A stretch of DNA of 64,000 bases from Engraulis encrasicolus (GCF_034702125.1 NC_085865.1:27785914-27849913); one strand, 5' to 3'. Positions 1 to 15,308 are shown, counted from the stretch's first letter. Notes: generated from the letters alone by a model not told the origin. Numbers and translations are program-made.

Positions 1-455
1 TCGAATATACAGTATACTCACTTCAAAAAAGTAGACTACACCGCTGAAAAGGATGTTGTCGTGCAACATGTCTATGAGTGCAAAAACTAAAGCTTGTGCT
101 GTATAATGTGATTACTTAAAAATCCCTCACTTCACAAGAAAAGGTCTAAAAATGTGTAATGTTTTGTATGAATAGTATGCTTAGTTGCTCTAAAAGAACA
201 TTGTACATTGTGCTAATGCTATGAGCTCATTGGGAGGATACAGTTTCACGCAATGGTAGATCTGGAGGTTCTGTCTCAGTCTGTATTTTATCTGGAAATA
301 TACTTCTGGTTTATTTTTATACTCCTAGTGGAGGAAGCAGCTGCACAATGGCAATGACAAAACCTGAAGAGGTTGTTATCGTAATCGCTGATGACGTTTT
401 GCGGGAAGGGTTTGGGGACTCTCTTCTCCACACATTATTTGATTTCTGACAATGA

Positions 456-459
<4 letters not shown>
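1..459. other. AT-rich sequence, no feature recognised
   Basis: I see no coherent ORF, inverted repeat or RNA gene here. The sequence runs into the first CA microsatellite. Confidence 0.5.
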
Positions 460-546
<87 letters not shown>

Positions 547-550
547 ACGC

Positions 551-592
<42 letters not shown>
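460..592. repeat. (CA)n microsatellite
   Basis: About 130 bp of CA dinucleotides with a short interruption of CG-containing (CACACG) units near 537-558. Threonine/histidine or cysteine/valine ORFs in this tract are artefacts of the repeat. Confidence 0.97.
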
Positions 593-594
<2 letters not shown>

Positions 595-604
595 TCATTG
601 TTAC

Positions 605-821
605 TAGTGGTGTGGATTGGCACTGCCCTCACGATCTGATTCGATCACGATTCAGGAGGTAGCGATTCAATTCGATTCGATTCTACAATGCATTGCAATG
701 CATTACATTTCTACTGAAAGCAAAGCAAATGTTTCATCAGTCATGATGAGGCAATACAAGTAGTCAGATATCGAGCAACAATTTATTGGCATCACCGAAT
801 CGATCATTGTTGACACCACTA
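605..821. mobile_element. hAT-type MITE, internally deleted copy
   Basis: The element begins TAGTGGTGT and ends ACACCACTA, a perfect 9-bp terminal inverted repeat. It is flanked by a perfect 8-bp duplication, ATTGTTAC, at 597-604 and 822-829. An 8-bp duplication with this terminus fits the hAT superfamily. The interior is rich in GATTCGAT-like words. Compared with the 357-bp relative at 62702-63058, this copy lacks the middle ~140 bp. It has no coding capacity and needs a transposase in trans. Confidence 0.9.
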
Positions 822-1268
822 ATTGTTACTAGCTTCTAAAATGAAGCAAGTTGCCAACCCCAATCTTACAGTAAAATGGTCGTATGTCATTTATCTAATT
901 TTATTACGATGATTAAACCAACCATTATGCAACAATCATTCTTTCCAAATACTTAAAAAGGTGTTTACTTGAAAAGTGTTTTCAGTGTTTTCAGATGTTG
1001 CATGGAAATAGGGTGCCAGGACTACCCCTTATTCTAACTCTAACCCCAGTCCAGGAGCAGTTTGTAGCCCAGCTCGATGGGTATGCCATATCAACAGCAC
1101 TCTGGGTCTTTTTTTCTAGGAGACTTAAATCAGGGCACAGGACAGGAAAAAAATGGCATATAGAACAAGGTATCCTTTGTCACCAGAAATTCATTCCTGC
1201 AATATATGTATATATATATATGTTCTGTTAGACACTGTTGGTGGTGCACTTTGCTAGTTTAGGCTTTT
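822..1268. other. Unassigned AT-rich spacer
   Basis: Apart from the 8-bp target duplication at its start and a short (TA)n run near 1206-1222, I see no feature. Confidence 0.4.
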
Positions 1269-2661
1269 TGGTGACACTTTCTATGAAGCCCATATATATA
1301 GCGCATCATGAGGGCATTTATAACAAATTATAGATGTACACTAGTATACAGTGCATTATATGCATCCATATGAACTTCACTTTACTTAGAGCACACATTG
1401 ACAACTTATGATCTCACATTGAACATTATAGCATCTTATGAGCCCTGAGTTTATCATCCAGGTCTGTGCATAGAGGGGTATACTGTAGGTGAAGAAAAAT
1501 GGTGCTGTGTGATGCACCCGAAAAAGGACTGGAGCTGGATCAGGTATACAACAAACACCACAGGCTGTCTGGCCAGAACAATAAGATGTCTTATGAAGTC
1601 AGACACACACAGATGGGAATGCAAACCGTGTAAACCGTGGTTTTACTAGAAAATACTGCCTACAGCAGCTATCTTACCAAGGGGGAGGGGGAACATGAAG
1701 GTGACTGCCTACAAGAAGTCATCTTAAGCAGGGGGGAATGAGAAGAGGACAACATGACACACAGCTACGTACAGTATCTGTGTGGACCTGAGGCATGGGC
1801 ATGTGCCTGCCTAAAGCAGACACACAGAGCATGCGTTAAACAGACATAGAGAGATGTAAGTGCTACTCCACCAAAGTAGTACATTACTGAGACAATGTAC
1901 TCTCTGGCAGAACCGTGCTACGGAGAATGAGCATATTCTACTATGCAGTCACTAGATACAAACAGTACAGTAAACAAATACAGACATGGTATAACACAGG
2001 AACAACATAATACAGTTGACTCACTCTCAAAGACGGACGGGTAGAGTACACAGTACATGAGTGGACGCTGGGACCCCGAGACGTCCAAGCGAAGAGAAGA
2101 GATGAGTTGGGTCCCATGCATAGATTCCCCGTCCGAACAGTGGTCTGAGGTCTGACCTCTGTCCTGGCCCTATATGCACACGGCAGCACAGCGGGGTGCC
2201 AAGCCAGGGGGTGTGCCTGTTGCCGGGGGCCCCTAGCAACACAGTCAAGGGCCAGGAGTGGAAAATCACCGGTGTACAGGTCAAGCAGAGAGAGCAGAGC
2301 AGTAGAGGGAGGGGGAGACAGGTAGCCCACCAGCAACGGGGGACAGTGAGGAGAGGCCTGACTTTTGAGGGCTCAGGGGGCTCAGGGCCCACAATTCTTA
2401 ACAGTCGGTACTCATAATGTGCTATAAGCCCCATCAGGCAGCCTGTAGTTTATACCCAGTCATGAGCACTCATGACACCCTTGGATTTATAAAGCATTAT
2501 AAGCTAGATCCATGGTTATTCATAACTGTCTATATAAAGCATCATGAAGCACTATGAGTGTAGTCATAATACTTTATAAGTTATTATAATGCGCATTATA
2601 ATTTGTTATAAATGTGCTTATAATGCGCTGTAGACATATGCTTTAAGTAAAGTGTTACCGG
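1269..2661. mobile_element. Inverted-repeat DNA element (MITE-like), ~1.4 kb
   Basis: The left end (GGTGACACTTT, from about 1270) pairs with the right end (AAAGTGTTACC, to about 2660). Homology extends inward roughly 80-100 bp: the word ATTTATAACAAATTATA near 1315-1331 is matched by TATAATTTGTTATAAAT near 2598-2614. The interior has no recognisable transposase; ORFs between 1940 and 2430 have no family features. I could not define a target duplication. This is either one element with divergent unique interior or two inverted solo ends. Confidence 0.6.
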
Positions 2662-6070
<3,409 letters not shown>

Positions 6071-6363
6071 GCCCGCATGTTGTTTAGAGGAAACAAGTCT
6101 TTGATCACCATGAATGCATTAAAAGTTGCTCCCTTTGGGTGGTCGCCATATTGCACAGCAGCACATTTGTCAGCGTGTACTTTCAGATAACAAAGAAAGC
6201 TGCTAGTAAATGAGGAACATGAATACAGAACAAAAGGGAAAAAATGAGAACAAGCAACAGAATACTGATAATAATCTGACATTCAGAGTAGACTGATATT
6301 TTATGATTCAAGCAAGGTACCCATGCCATCTTTATTGCGTTATGTAGCAAATGGCCATGGATT

Positions 6364-6391
6364 TCTCTCTCTCTCTCTTTCCCTGTCTCTC

Positions 6392-6476
<85 letters not shown>
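6364..6476. repeat. Compound (CT)n-(GT)n-(GA)n microsatellite
   Basis: A CT-rich stretch passes into a short GT tract and then about 65 bp of uninterrupted GA. A purine-only strand of this length is the kind of sequence that can form triplex (H-) DNA; that is inference. Confidence 0.95.
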
Positions 6477-6480
<4 letters not shown>

Positions 6481-7107
6481 TGAAGGGCCTACGAAAGATA
6501 AAAGCTACCAGTGGGATTGCTGAGCCTTTAGATGATCCATCTCCATCTCTGATCAAATATTTTCAATGAGCGGACTAGCGCGGATTACTTCGGTTTTGTA
6601 GGTTTTGGACGGGTGAAAAAGAATGTGGCAGTGGTTAGAGCAAGGTTATGTGTCGGTGAATGCAACTTGCAACTGTAGTGACGCTGAAATGGAGTGGTGG
6701 TGGAGCGAAAACAGCATGAGTGGAGGAGCATGACAGCTGTCTGTCAAAACCGTGTAGCCCTGCTGTCAGAAGTCGTCTGATATTTGCGAGGTCCTCGCAA
6801 TTACCTACGATGGAGTTGTCGTTTTCTAATAATGCCCACGCCATCGGAAAGACCATGCACGAGTTTGACATGGATGAACGAGTAAGTGAAAAAAAAACGG
6901 CTATGAAAGTAGTAAAGTAAGCTGGTGGTCTCCGTGATGTTATTGGATGTCTACTAGTTTAGACATAGCGTAGCCTAATTGTTGTCATTCCAAGCGCATG
7001 ATATTAGAGTGAAGCAAGTATTAATCCTGCAGGAACCTAAAGGTGTGAAGCAGCAGCAGCATAAAGAAACACACAATGCAGACATCATACACATCGCACT
7101 GAGTTGG

Positions 7108-7233
<126 letters not shown>

Positions 7234-7639
7234 TCCTCTTCTCCTCCCCACCCCTCTCTTCTGTGCATTGTCCATGGCATTTGGCCTACCTAGCATTTGG
7301 CATGCTGTTTTTGTGTGAGGTGTAGGCCTATACTGCATGTGAGGTTTGGGTGATGGTGTAATAGGCTAGTGTTTGGCTGTCACAGTATATGGTCCAGAGT
7401 AGGTCTGGTATGTGAGAGGCATGTGTGATGCAATTCACTGTTTTCAGAGGAAATTGAATAAAATATAATGAAAATGCAGGTAATAAAAATAATTACTAAA
7501 TAATTATAGAATAAACTGAACAGTGAAATATGTTGAGTATAATGTTTATATTGTTTATCTGTGTTGAGGATATAGTTTAATGGAATAATTAAAAGCAACA
7601 TAATTAACGCATGGTTTATTTTGGTGAGATAAAAAAAAA

Positions 7640-7727
7640 TGGCTTGTTGACCTTCCATTTGGCTGGTAAGAAAAAATGTCTACTAGCCAAATTGGCTGGT
7701 GGTGGAAAAAGTTAATCTAGAGCCCTG
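7640..7727 (-). mobile_element. Probable hAT-like terminus (CAGGGCTCTAG end)
   Basis: Read on the minus strand, the sequence begins CAGGGCTCTAGATTAAC and carries the words CAGCCAATTTGGCTAG and CCAGCCAAATGG. A CAGGG start resembles many hAT termini. I could not find the partner end or a target duplication, so the element is partial or its far end has diverged. Confidence 0.4.
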
Positions 7728-7837
7728 CCTGTCAGTAATGCAATGTTTCTGAGTTTCTGCCTTGACCAAAACTATCCCTAAACCTAACCTGTCAGAGGTG
7801 CAACAAAAACTGTGCTTTGCCATGTGGCAGCAGTCTA

Positions 7838-7928
7838 CCTGGAAGCAGAGGGGAACATAGAACCCTTTTTTGGTTCTAAGTTTCCCGGTTGCGGGGAACA
7901 TAGGACCCGGGGAACATAGGGATGACCC
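7838..7928. repeat. Short repeat with GGGGAACATAG motifs
   Basis: The word GGGGAACATAG occurs three times in about 70 bp (near 7851, 7895 and 7910), separated by GGACCC-like words. It looks like a fragment of a dispersed element, but no ends are defined. Confidence 0.4.
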
Positions 7929-9553
7929 CCAGTAAACAGGCCAGATACTGTATGCATCACAGACAGCATCACCACCACTGCTCAGCTCAGCTCAGCCATC
8001 AAGCAACCATCAGTGCAGCCATCTATCAGCTTGGATGCGGATCCCAGACTGAGATGGCCTCTCTCCTTTCTCTTCTCCCTGGGTGTGATGAAGTACACTG
8101 CACAACTTGACTGCCAGCCGCCCAGGGGAGGAAGCTCTGGCAGACCGTCCAATGAGCCAGGTGACATGGAGACACACCTGAGAGCCTGCGTGCCATGCTT
8201 GCCTTCGTCTGGCTGTGCACACACATGTGCATATGTATGTGTTTTGGCTTGTCTACTTGTGAGGTGTGATGACCTTTCTTCCAAGATGCTACAGAACTTC
8301 ACCACAGCCACATCAACACCAGGCCTAGGAACAACAAGGACAGGCGTACCTTAATGGTGTATTTTTTTTCCTGTAACAATTTGACAAGTCTCTCCCGTTA
8401 AAACAAAACCTATATTGAAAAGTCAGATGGATGAAGCACTGGTCAAAAAACGAAGAACCTTGTCAATGTTAGTACAGCAGGTTACTGTCATTAAACAAAT
8501 TGAATGTAGCCTTGTTGTTGTAATGAGGGTGTGAATGTTGCGAAGATTGGGCAAGTATAATTCGCCTATATTCACCTTCGCGTATAAACGCCTTGGTTAT
8601 GGGGGATGCCCAGATGGTATACTGAAGATGAAGGTGAAACACACCAGCTGGCGAGAGTCAGGTTACCTTTGAGAGAGGGGAACAACTATTTATTTCCCAC
8701 CAGGTCAGAAGTGCAATTGTTATACAGACGTAATCATTTGGTCACTTTGCTCTGGGGAGTTCAGTTAGGACAGAGTCCATGAAAGAGTAAAGAGCCTATT
8801 CTTTGTACAGCACATTGTTTTAAACATGTTCACAAAGATCAATTCCAGAACAATGTGCAGCAATGGTCTGTGATACATCTGAATTTCTATTCATAGAAAA
8901 GATAAGCATTGTCATAGTCATGGATAATCATACTGTATTTCAAATCAGTGGATCGTTGTGTGTACCTTTGTGTCCAAGTTCACAATTATTTGTCCTTTAG
9001 GTACACTATATAGATGGAAGGTCACATGACATTAAATAGGTCTTCAGGAGACTGTTTTACTACATGGCATGTTCATCTGACTTCTAATCATGCATCCCAT
9101 CAAAAGTTTTACTGCCAATTTTAGTCATTGCGGTCAAGTTTCATGAAAGTACCAATTCTCCAAGACCATCTTTCTCTTCCTCTTGTATCTCTTCATCCTC
9201 CTCTCTCTATGTCTCTCTTATCCTCCTTCTCTCCCCACACACCAACTCTTCCTATCTCTCTCGCTGTCAACTCTCATCACCAACTCCTCCCTCTCTTCTT
9301 TCTCTCTCAACTACTTCAATCTTCCAGAGGGTATATAATCACATCAGCTGTATCCGGTTTCAAGGCTGCGCTGGATCTGCGTTGGACTGGAGCCTCGTCT
9401 CCTCCCCAAAGCATTTGACTTTGACCACCTCGGAAACGCCCCGGCATGATTGCCCCCACTGGTGATTGCCTTGGCCGACACATGATCATGTGACATTAAA
9501 CCTCGCCCCAGACCAGACCAGACTACTCAGTACTCTACTACGTAGGCCATGTG
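7929..9553. other. Unassigned spacer with pyrimidine-rich patch
   Basis: No supported gene. A C/T-rich stretch lies near 9170-9330. The ORFs over 7980-8354 have no domain features. Confidence 0.4.
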
Positions 9554-9702
9554 CAGGGCCGCTGACAGCTTTGGCTGGGCCCAGGACAAAGTCATCTGAA
9601 AGGGTCCCTTACCCAATACTATCAATGTAATATTATGCACCCCCCCCCATTTCCTGGGCCCTGGACAGCTGACCCCTTTGTCCCCCCTTGTCAGCTTCCC
9701 TG
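9554..9702. mobile_element. Small hAT-type MITE
   Basis: The left end CAGGGCCGCTGACAG pairs with the right end TGTCAGCTTCCCTG. The flanking 8-mers are GCCATGTG (9546-9553) and GCTATGTG (9703-9710), identical at 7 of 8 positions. CAGGG termini with an 8-bp duplication fit a non-autonomous hAT element. Its only internal feature is GGGCCC-rich sequence. The one mismatch suggests an old insertion. Confidence 0.8.
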
Positions 9703-9839
9703 GCTATGTGTTTCTGCTTTGGCTTCCCTCCAGCTCCTCTAGCCAGAACTTCCTGCTCTCTTCCAGAACCCTGACCTTTGTCCTGCGCTCTGATTAGAGG
9801 CAATGGGCTCGTTCGTGATGAAGCAGTGATGCTTTTGGT

Positions 9840-9885
9840 AGAGTAGAGTAACTTTATTGATCCCTTGGGGGAATACTGTTTGGAA
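9840..9885. repeat. Short dispersed motif (ACTTTATTGATCCC)
   Basis: The phrase AACTTTATTGATCCCTTGGG resembles a word that recurs widely in fish genomes near the tails of retroposons. Only this fragment is visible, so the parent element is not identifiable. Confidence 0.35.
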
Positions 9886-10184
9886 AATGTTATATTTACT
9901 TATATTTTTATAAGTATGTGAGCATCTGCTAAAGAGTGGTAAAAGACAGACTGAGAAAGAAAAAAAGAGGGGAGAAAAATGTTAAAAGGAAAGAGACGGG
10001 CAAACAGATTGAGACATGCAATAGACGAAGAGACTGAAGGAAAATATGAATGTGTAGACAAAGACAACGCCATGGAGGTCTGAAACCAAGAACCAGACCA
10101 AGCACTCTCTTCATATCAGCAAGAGGCTGGTGGTGGAACAATGGGGTGGTATTATGCAGCAGATCAGACACACGGGGGAAATAC

Positions 10185-10535
10185 ACCGAGAAATCCGTGT
10201 CCGGGAGCATCGCGAGTCCGAGAGGTTTGCAGGCTGCCTTGCACACTGCAGTCAACATCTACGTTCTATCTGCGGGCAGCAGCCATTCATTTTCAATGGA
10301 GCCCGCTCATTGAACGCAGACGTCTGCGATGAAAAATAGACTCGAGTTCTATTTTCAAGGAGCATTGCGGACATGTCCGGTCTGCCGCTCACAGGGCCGG
10401 ACATGTGTCACGCTTACACCGCTCTCCTGTGTGCAAGGCATGATCTGTTTTCATGTATCCTCACCATTTTGGACTGATAGCGGACACGTTAAGTGGACGT
10501 CTCGCCCTTGCGGTGTGCAAGCACCGTCAAGCCTC
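10185..10535. repeat. CpG-rich repeat-like block
   Basis: This block is richer in GC and CpG than its surroundings. It has recurring words such as GTGTGCAAG (near 10429 and 10516) and TTGCACACTGCA (near 10239). It resembles the CpG-rich block at 27415-27785. The small overlapping ORFs show no conserved domain. Ends are undefined. Confidence 0.35.
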
Positions 10536-10948
10536 ACTTATACATGTACAGTATATTACAACATGACGGAGCCTTCTTCTTTCTCCACTCTGTTCCTTGT
10601 ACATGTTCTGCCTTTCCTTTTTGCATTTCTCAAACTTTCTCACTCTATTCATCTGTCTCTCACCAAACTCTATTTGAAGCTGAGGGCTTTTCCTTCCTGA
10701 AACCAGTACATCTTTTTGAGTGTGTGTGCTTTTGTTTGTTATGCGTGGGTGTGTGAAAGTGAATGGTTTGTTTATGTACCCAGTGCTTAATAACTTTTGT
10801 CTTGAAAAAATAGGTCTAAAACCACATATCACATATTCCGAACAGGAATTCCCATACAACGTCAATAAAAAAGACAATCAAGTCAATAAAACCTGAACAT
10901 GTCTGTGCACAACAAGGGGCCTAAATCAACCACCCAAAGGCATGAGCC

Positions 10949-11289
10949 TTAAAGTGTTACCGTCCCATTTTTGGAAATAAGCTCATATTACACATCCCCT
11001 TGAGTTAAATAATTGAGTGTTACCTTTCTCCTGTACTTTCAACCGTTCGCTCAGTACAGCAGTGCAAATTTTACCTCCAAGCTAGCAGTTAACATTGACT
11101 CCTATGAGACCAGTTAGCCGCCAGCTGGTCTCATAGGGCTCAATGTGAACTGCTAGCATGGAGGTAAAATTTGCACTGCCATACTCAGAAAACGGTTGAA
11201 ATTACAGGAGAAAGGTAAATCTCAATTATTTAACTCACAGAGAGGTGTAACATGAGCTTATTTCCAAAAATGGGACAGTATCACTTTAA
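10949..11289. mobile_element. Palindromic (foldback) MITE, ~340 bp
   Basis: The two halves are nearly perfect reverse complements. The left arm starts TTAAAGTGTTACCGTCCC and the right arm ends GGGACAGTATCACTTTAA. The shared inner words AAATAAGCTCAT, GCAAATTTTACCTCCA and TATGAGACCAG lead to a centre near 11120. Both ends read TTAA, so the duplication could be TA (Tc1/mariner) or TTAA (piggyBac-like). It has no coding capacity; a transcript could fold into a long hairpin. Confidence 0.85.
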
Positions 11290-11901
11290 ATTGAATGATG
11301 CTGACTTTGGGGAATGTCACAGTTAAGGATAAATGCTTTTTATCCCTTCATCCCCACAAGTCCCAAGTTCACACACAAATGTAAAGACACACACATGCAT
11401 GTATGCTCACACACACACACGTACACTATAAACACACATTCCCTCTCTCGCTCATGAAGCATCTCTCAACCTCACCTGAGTGACTCATCAACTAAACCGG
11501 CCAGATTTTCGAAATAAAGAAAAAAAAAGAGAGAAATGAATCAGAATGCCTCTGGTGGGTTGACTCTCGCCCAGGAAGTCGCTCCACAGCCTCAATTAGT
11601 GATTTTAAAGTGGGCAGAGGGAAGACACCCTCCAGAATCCCGCCTGCTGATCTCCAGTGAATGCATTAGGGCTACTGTAGCATGGAGCTCCACACTAATT
11701 AGGAAGCCTGCTACCGTCTCTCCCGCCAGCCAACCAGCATCATGACCTTCCCCCAGTTCAAAGTCTGTGCCTGGAGGTCAAAGGTGACAGAGGTAACAGA
11801 GGTGTGTGTGTGTGTGTGTGTAGTGTAGTGTGTACATGTTTGTTTTTGTGTGCATGGTCAAAGGGTGGAAGACAGGTGTGGTTGATGGACATTTGGTGTA
11901 T
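11290..11901. other. Spacer with short CA and GT runs
   Basis: Contains small CA-rich (11375-11425) and GT-rich (11800-11860) patches. No gene is supported. Confidence 0.45.
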
Positions 11902-12305
11902 GTGTGTCTCAGGGCTGGCGCCTGGAGGGGACGTTTGGGGGCGACGCCCCCTCACGTCACCTCCCACGCCCCCTCAGGTGTGAGTTCTCAAAAAATAAAA
12001 ATAAAATAATAATAATAATAATAATAAAATGCTGGAAAATATGGTGAAACACGAGCTATTGAGTTGTATAACGCATAAACCAAATTAATTGACTAAAATA
12101 AATATGTTTTTAAAATATACGGATATGGCGTATCTGTGTTCGGGCGATTTGATAGGTTGAGGGTTGCGCGGCATGGTTGCTCGGCTATACATTTTGAGTT
12201 TGAGTTGATTCGATGAATGATAGTAGAGATTGATTCGAGAGTAGTAGCGACGTCGACAGTTTGATATTTGTATTTTGAAAACAAGTGAGTGACGGAAAAT
12301 GGATA

Positions 12306-13110
12306 ATGGATATTAGAAATTGGATGATAACAAAGAAGACCACTCCAGAGGGTCCGAGGCCAGCACCTCAAGACACGGTCGCTGTCGCACCTCCACAGTC
12401 TGCCAGCACTAGCACTGAAGCTAATCCAGGTAAATGTCAGCCAAGGGACCTTGGCCAGGATGAACATATTCAACCTAAACTGGCAGCATATCCAAGAAAA
12501 AAACGTCTAAACGACTGTTCATTTGTAGGCCATTGGTACAATGGCCGAGAGTGGCTTGAATATTCAGTCGAGGCAGATGCTGCTTTTTGTTTTGCGTGCA
12601 GACGTTTTGGAGGAAATTATTGTACATTTACAACATTGGGCTTCAATAACTGGAAACATGCCACTGACAAGAATAAAGGCTTTAGCCGCCATGCTAAAAG
12701 CAGGGAACATGTTGCGTGTGTTGCTGCGTGGACAGAAAAACAACAAAGATGTTCCACTGGCAAAGAGATATCCACATATGTCAACACAGAGCAGCTGTCC
12801 CGGAATAGACAATATATGAATGGAATCATGGACACAAATGTGTTCCTAGTTTTACACAAACTTCCCTTGCGAGGTGCCCTTGACGCAGTTGACCACTGGG
12901 ATATAGAGTTGTGGGCTGTTCTTGTCGTTATTTCACTACACATTAACCCAAAATAAAGAATTGGCCGCTATCTACAACACAATACCACAGAATGCTAAAT
13001 ACGTCTCGAATGACATCCAGAACGAAGTGATTGAACTCATGAGTAACTTTCTCAAGGAAGAAATTGTGAAGGATATCGGCGATGCATGGTTTACCCTCAA
13101 GGTGGTTGGC
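12306..13110 (+). pseudogene. hAT transposase, N-terminal part (ZMYM1-like, TTF zinc finger)
   Basis: I place the start at the ATG of MDIRNW because proteins of this group commonly begin MDIR. The order is a proline-rich leader, then a TTF-type zinc-finger region with WLEYS, FCFACRRFG, NNWKHA and RHAKSREH (about residues 75-140), then the start of the DUF4371-like region (MSLFHYTLTQNKELA, then NEVIELMSNF and DAWFTLKV). Near 12920 the frame changes: the first frame ends in an unrelated tail and stops at 12956, while the conserved sequence continues from 12922 in another frame. The L1 insertion cuts the gene after the codons for LKVVG. In the family this protein binds transposon ends and catalyses cut-and-paste transposition. 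This copy cannot make it. Confidence 0.85.
13099..13110. repeat. Target-site duplication of the L1 insertion (left copy)
   Basis: AAGGTGGTTGGC here is repeated at 21011-21022 immediately after the LINE's terminal A run. The first two As are ambiguous with the tail, so the duplication is 10-12 bp. It lies inside the transposase codons. Confidence 0.92.
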
Positions 13111-13235
13111 CCCACCTCAAAACACCGCCGGTTCCGGTGACATGGCGTCAGCTTGAAAACCCTTTGTCCTCACCAACCCCGGGAAGTTTTGAAATTAACT
13201 AACAATGAAATAATGATATCTAAAAATAGTAAGGA

Positions 13236-14102
13236 ATGAACCTTCGATCGGCGAAAGAGGTAACAGAACTACATGAGCTGAAATTTGAGAAAAAAACGAA
13301 GAAGAAGAAGAACCCAGAAAAAGACATGGCGGCGACAGGTGATATCCAACAAATGTTTGATCAACTAAAAGAATCTTTACTGAGAGAATTTAAAGACCTT
13401 AAAGATGAACTGAAGGAGTTCCGTCAGGAAAGTGAGCGCGACATCAAAAGCTTAATGCAAACAACAAAAGAGACCCGTGAAAAAGTGGAATCTATGGGAA
13501 GTAGGATCGATCACTTGGAAGAAAGAGTTAGTCATTTGGATGACTGTGAGGCGGGGAAAGACGCAATAACCGAATCTATGTTGTCAAGAATTGATAAACT
13601 GACTGACCAAGTGAATTACCTAGAAAACAAGTCCAGACAAAATAATGTCTGTTTTTACAATGTGGCTGAAAAAAGTGAAGACGGGGACATGAAAGCATTT
13701 CTAAAGCAATTCATCACGGAGAACATTGGGGTCACAGAAGAATTAGACCTGGTGCGTGCCCACCGCACCAAAACAGTGAGCGGGGACTCGGCAAGACCCA
13801 TTATTGTGGCCTTTCGTGACTTTGAGGTGAAACAGAAGGTTCTGCAAACAGCATGGCAAAAAGGTGAAATCATCTACAAGGACCAGCGGATCTTCCTGGA
13901 CAACGACTATACCTATAAAGTAAGACAAGAAAGAGCATTGTACAAACCCATTAGGCTACAGTTGAAAGAACGCAATGTTAAAAGCCACATTCTCCCACCA
14001 GCAAAGCTAAAAGTCTTCAACAGTGACGGATCAACTACAACTTTTTCGAACGCAGCTCAAGCAGCAAAAGAATTAAAGCGCAAAGGACTATATGATGGAT
14101 AG
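13236..14102 (+). CDS. L1-type ORF1 protein (nucleic-acid-binding chaperone)
   Basis: 288 residues, uninterrupted, starting MNLRSAKEV. A lysine-rich N-terminus (residues ~20-30) is followed by a long heptad-type coiled coil (~35-135: QLKESLLREFKDLKDELKEF, then RIDHLEERVSHLD). Next comes an RRM-like region beginning near ENKSRQNNVCFYNV (~130), containing LVRAHRT and ARPIIVAFRDFEVKQKVL, and a C-terminal domain with LPPAKLKVF. This architecture is that of the Transposase_22/L1 ORF1p family, which forms trimers, coats element RNA and acts as a chaperone in the cytoplasmic RNP. The protein is complete for this family. The upstream sequence has A-rich context and no competing in-frame ATG. Confidence 0.92.
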   Translation: MNLRSAKEVTELHELKFEKKTKKKKNPEKDMAATGDIQQMFDQLKESLLREFKDLKDELKEFRQESERDIKSLMQTTKETREKVESMGSRIDHLEERVSHLDDCEAGKDAITESMLSRIDKLTDQVNYLENKSRQNNVCFYNVAEKSEDGDMKAFLKQFITENIGVTEELDLVRAHRTKTVSGDSARPIIVAFRDFEVKQKVLQTAWQKGEIIYKDQRIFLDNDYTYKVRQERALYKPIRLQLKERNVKSHILPPAKLKVFNSDGSTTTFSNAAQAAKELKRKGLYDG

Positions 14103-14334
14103 ACCGACAGCCTAGTGGATTATGGAAGATTTGTCTTTTTTCTTCTTCTCCTCCCTGTTTTTTCTTTTTTTTTCCTCTTTACTGAGGTCACTAAAAGGCT
14201 GGACGACGAACTGCGCAAGTGGCCTACAACGGACCCGGTATGTCAACTTGGACTTTCTGCGCGAGGTGCCAGATATCCAATTTTAGTTTTGTCCTTTTTT
14301 CATCGGATAATATGGATAGGTAAGCAATAAACCT

Positions 14335-14809
14335 ATAGCCTATAAAGCGAGGTGAAGCTGAAGTTAGGAAGGCTTCCTTTTTTTTTTCTTCATCCTTGTT
14401 TTCCTTGAGCTTCAGACTCTTAAAAGTAAAGAGACGCATTTGTTTTTCGCCAATAATATATGGTGAACAAGACCGGCAATAAATTACGCGAGGTGATGAT
14501 GGTGGACTTTCAGTTTTTTCCCTCCTCTTTCTTTTCATGGATTTGGACGTTTAAGACTGCAGAGACTCATATAGCTTACAAAGCGAGGTGAAGCTGAAGT
14601 TAGGAAGGCTTCCTTTTTTTTTTTTCTTCATCCTTGTTTTCCTTGAGCTTCAGACTCTTAAAAGTAAAGAGACGCATTTGTTTTTCGCCAAGGAATATAT
14701 GGTGAACAAGACCGGCAATAAATTACGCGAGGTGATGATGGTGGACTTTCCGTTTTTTCCCTCCTCTTTCTTTTCATGGATTTGGACGTTTAAGACTGCA
14801 GAGACTCAA
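14335..14809 (+). repeat. Tandem duplication (~236 bp units) in the L1 inter-ORF region
   Basis: Two near-identical copies lie head to tail: about 14335-14570 and 14571-14809. Landmarks are AAGCGAGGTGAAGCTGAAG at 14345 and again at 14581, and GAACAAGACCGGC at 14464 and 14703. A degenerate third copy with GATAAGACCGGC follows to about 14935. Each unit carries T-rich runs and CTTTCTTTTCATGG. Confidence 0.9.
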
Positions 14810-15224
14810 TTCTGTGTTTTTTTTTTTATCATCCCCGAGACTATGAAGGATAAGACCGGCAAAAAAAAAGCCTAAACGAGGGGAAACTGGACTGAGAAAG
14901 GGTTTTTTCCCTTCTCTTGGCTTTTCTTATTTTCTATTTTTTTTTTATTATTTATTTTTTTGAAAAGAACTAATTGTCATTAAAATGCCTCTCGACGAAT
15001 TATGATTTAGTTTGCACAAGAATCTATTCTAAATACCAAAGATTATGCTGATGGTCCATACGGGGAAAAGGGACGATAATAGAAGAATCAACATAGGACA
15101 ATGGAACTAGACTCTCTCTGGATTTGACGCAGATATGGACACGGAATGGATGGATTCGGATTCTAACAAATGGAAACTAAGTCCAAGGGCAGCGAGGCTG
15201 CTGCTTTTCGCTCTCTCGCTCACT

Positions 15225-15260
15225 CTCTCTCTCTGACGCAGGGGGAAATGAAGATACTGG

Positions 15261-15308
<48 letters not shown>

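Noticed and set aside
317..639. ORFs of alternating Cys/Val or Thr/His over CA/GT tracts (also at 4102-4571, 5836-6282, 6975-7338, 57724-58248)
   Set aside because: They are direct translations of dinucleotide repeats open in several frames.
1918..2434. Overlapping minus-strand ORFs of 67-135 codons
   Set aside because: Three frames open at once, no domain features, and the region lies inside an inverted-repeat element.
8013..8354. 113-codon plus-strand ORF
   Set aside because: No recognisable domain; antisense frames are also open. Looks like chance.
12285..12305. Upstream non-ATG start for the hAT transposase
   Set aside because: The codon at 12285 is GTG; the ATG at 12306 gives the family-typical MDIR start.
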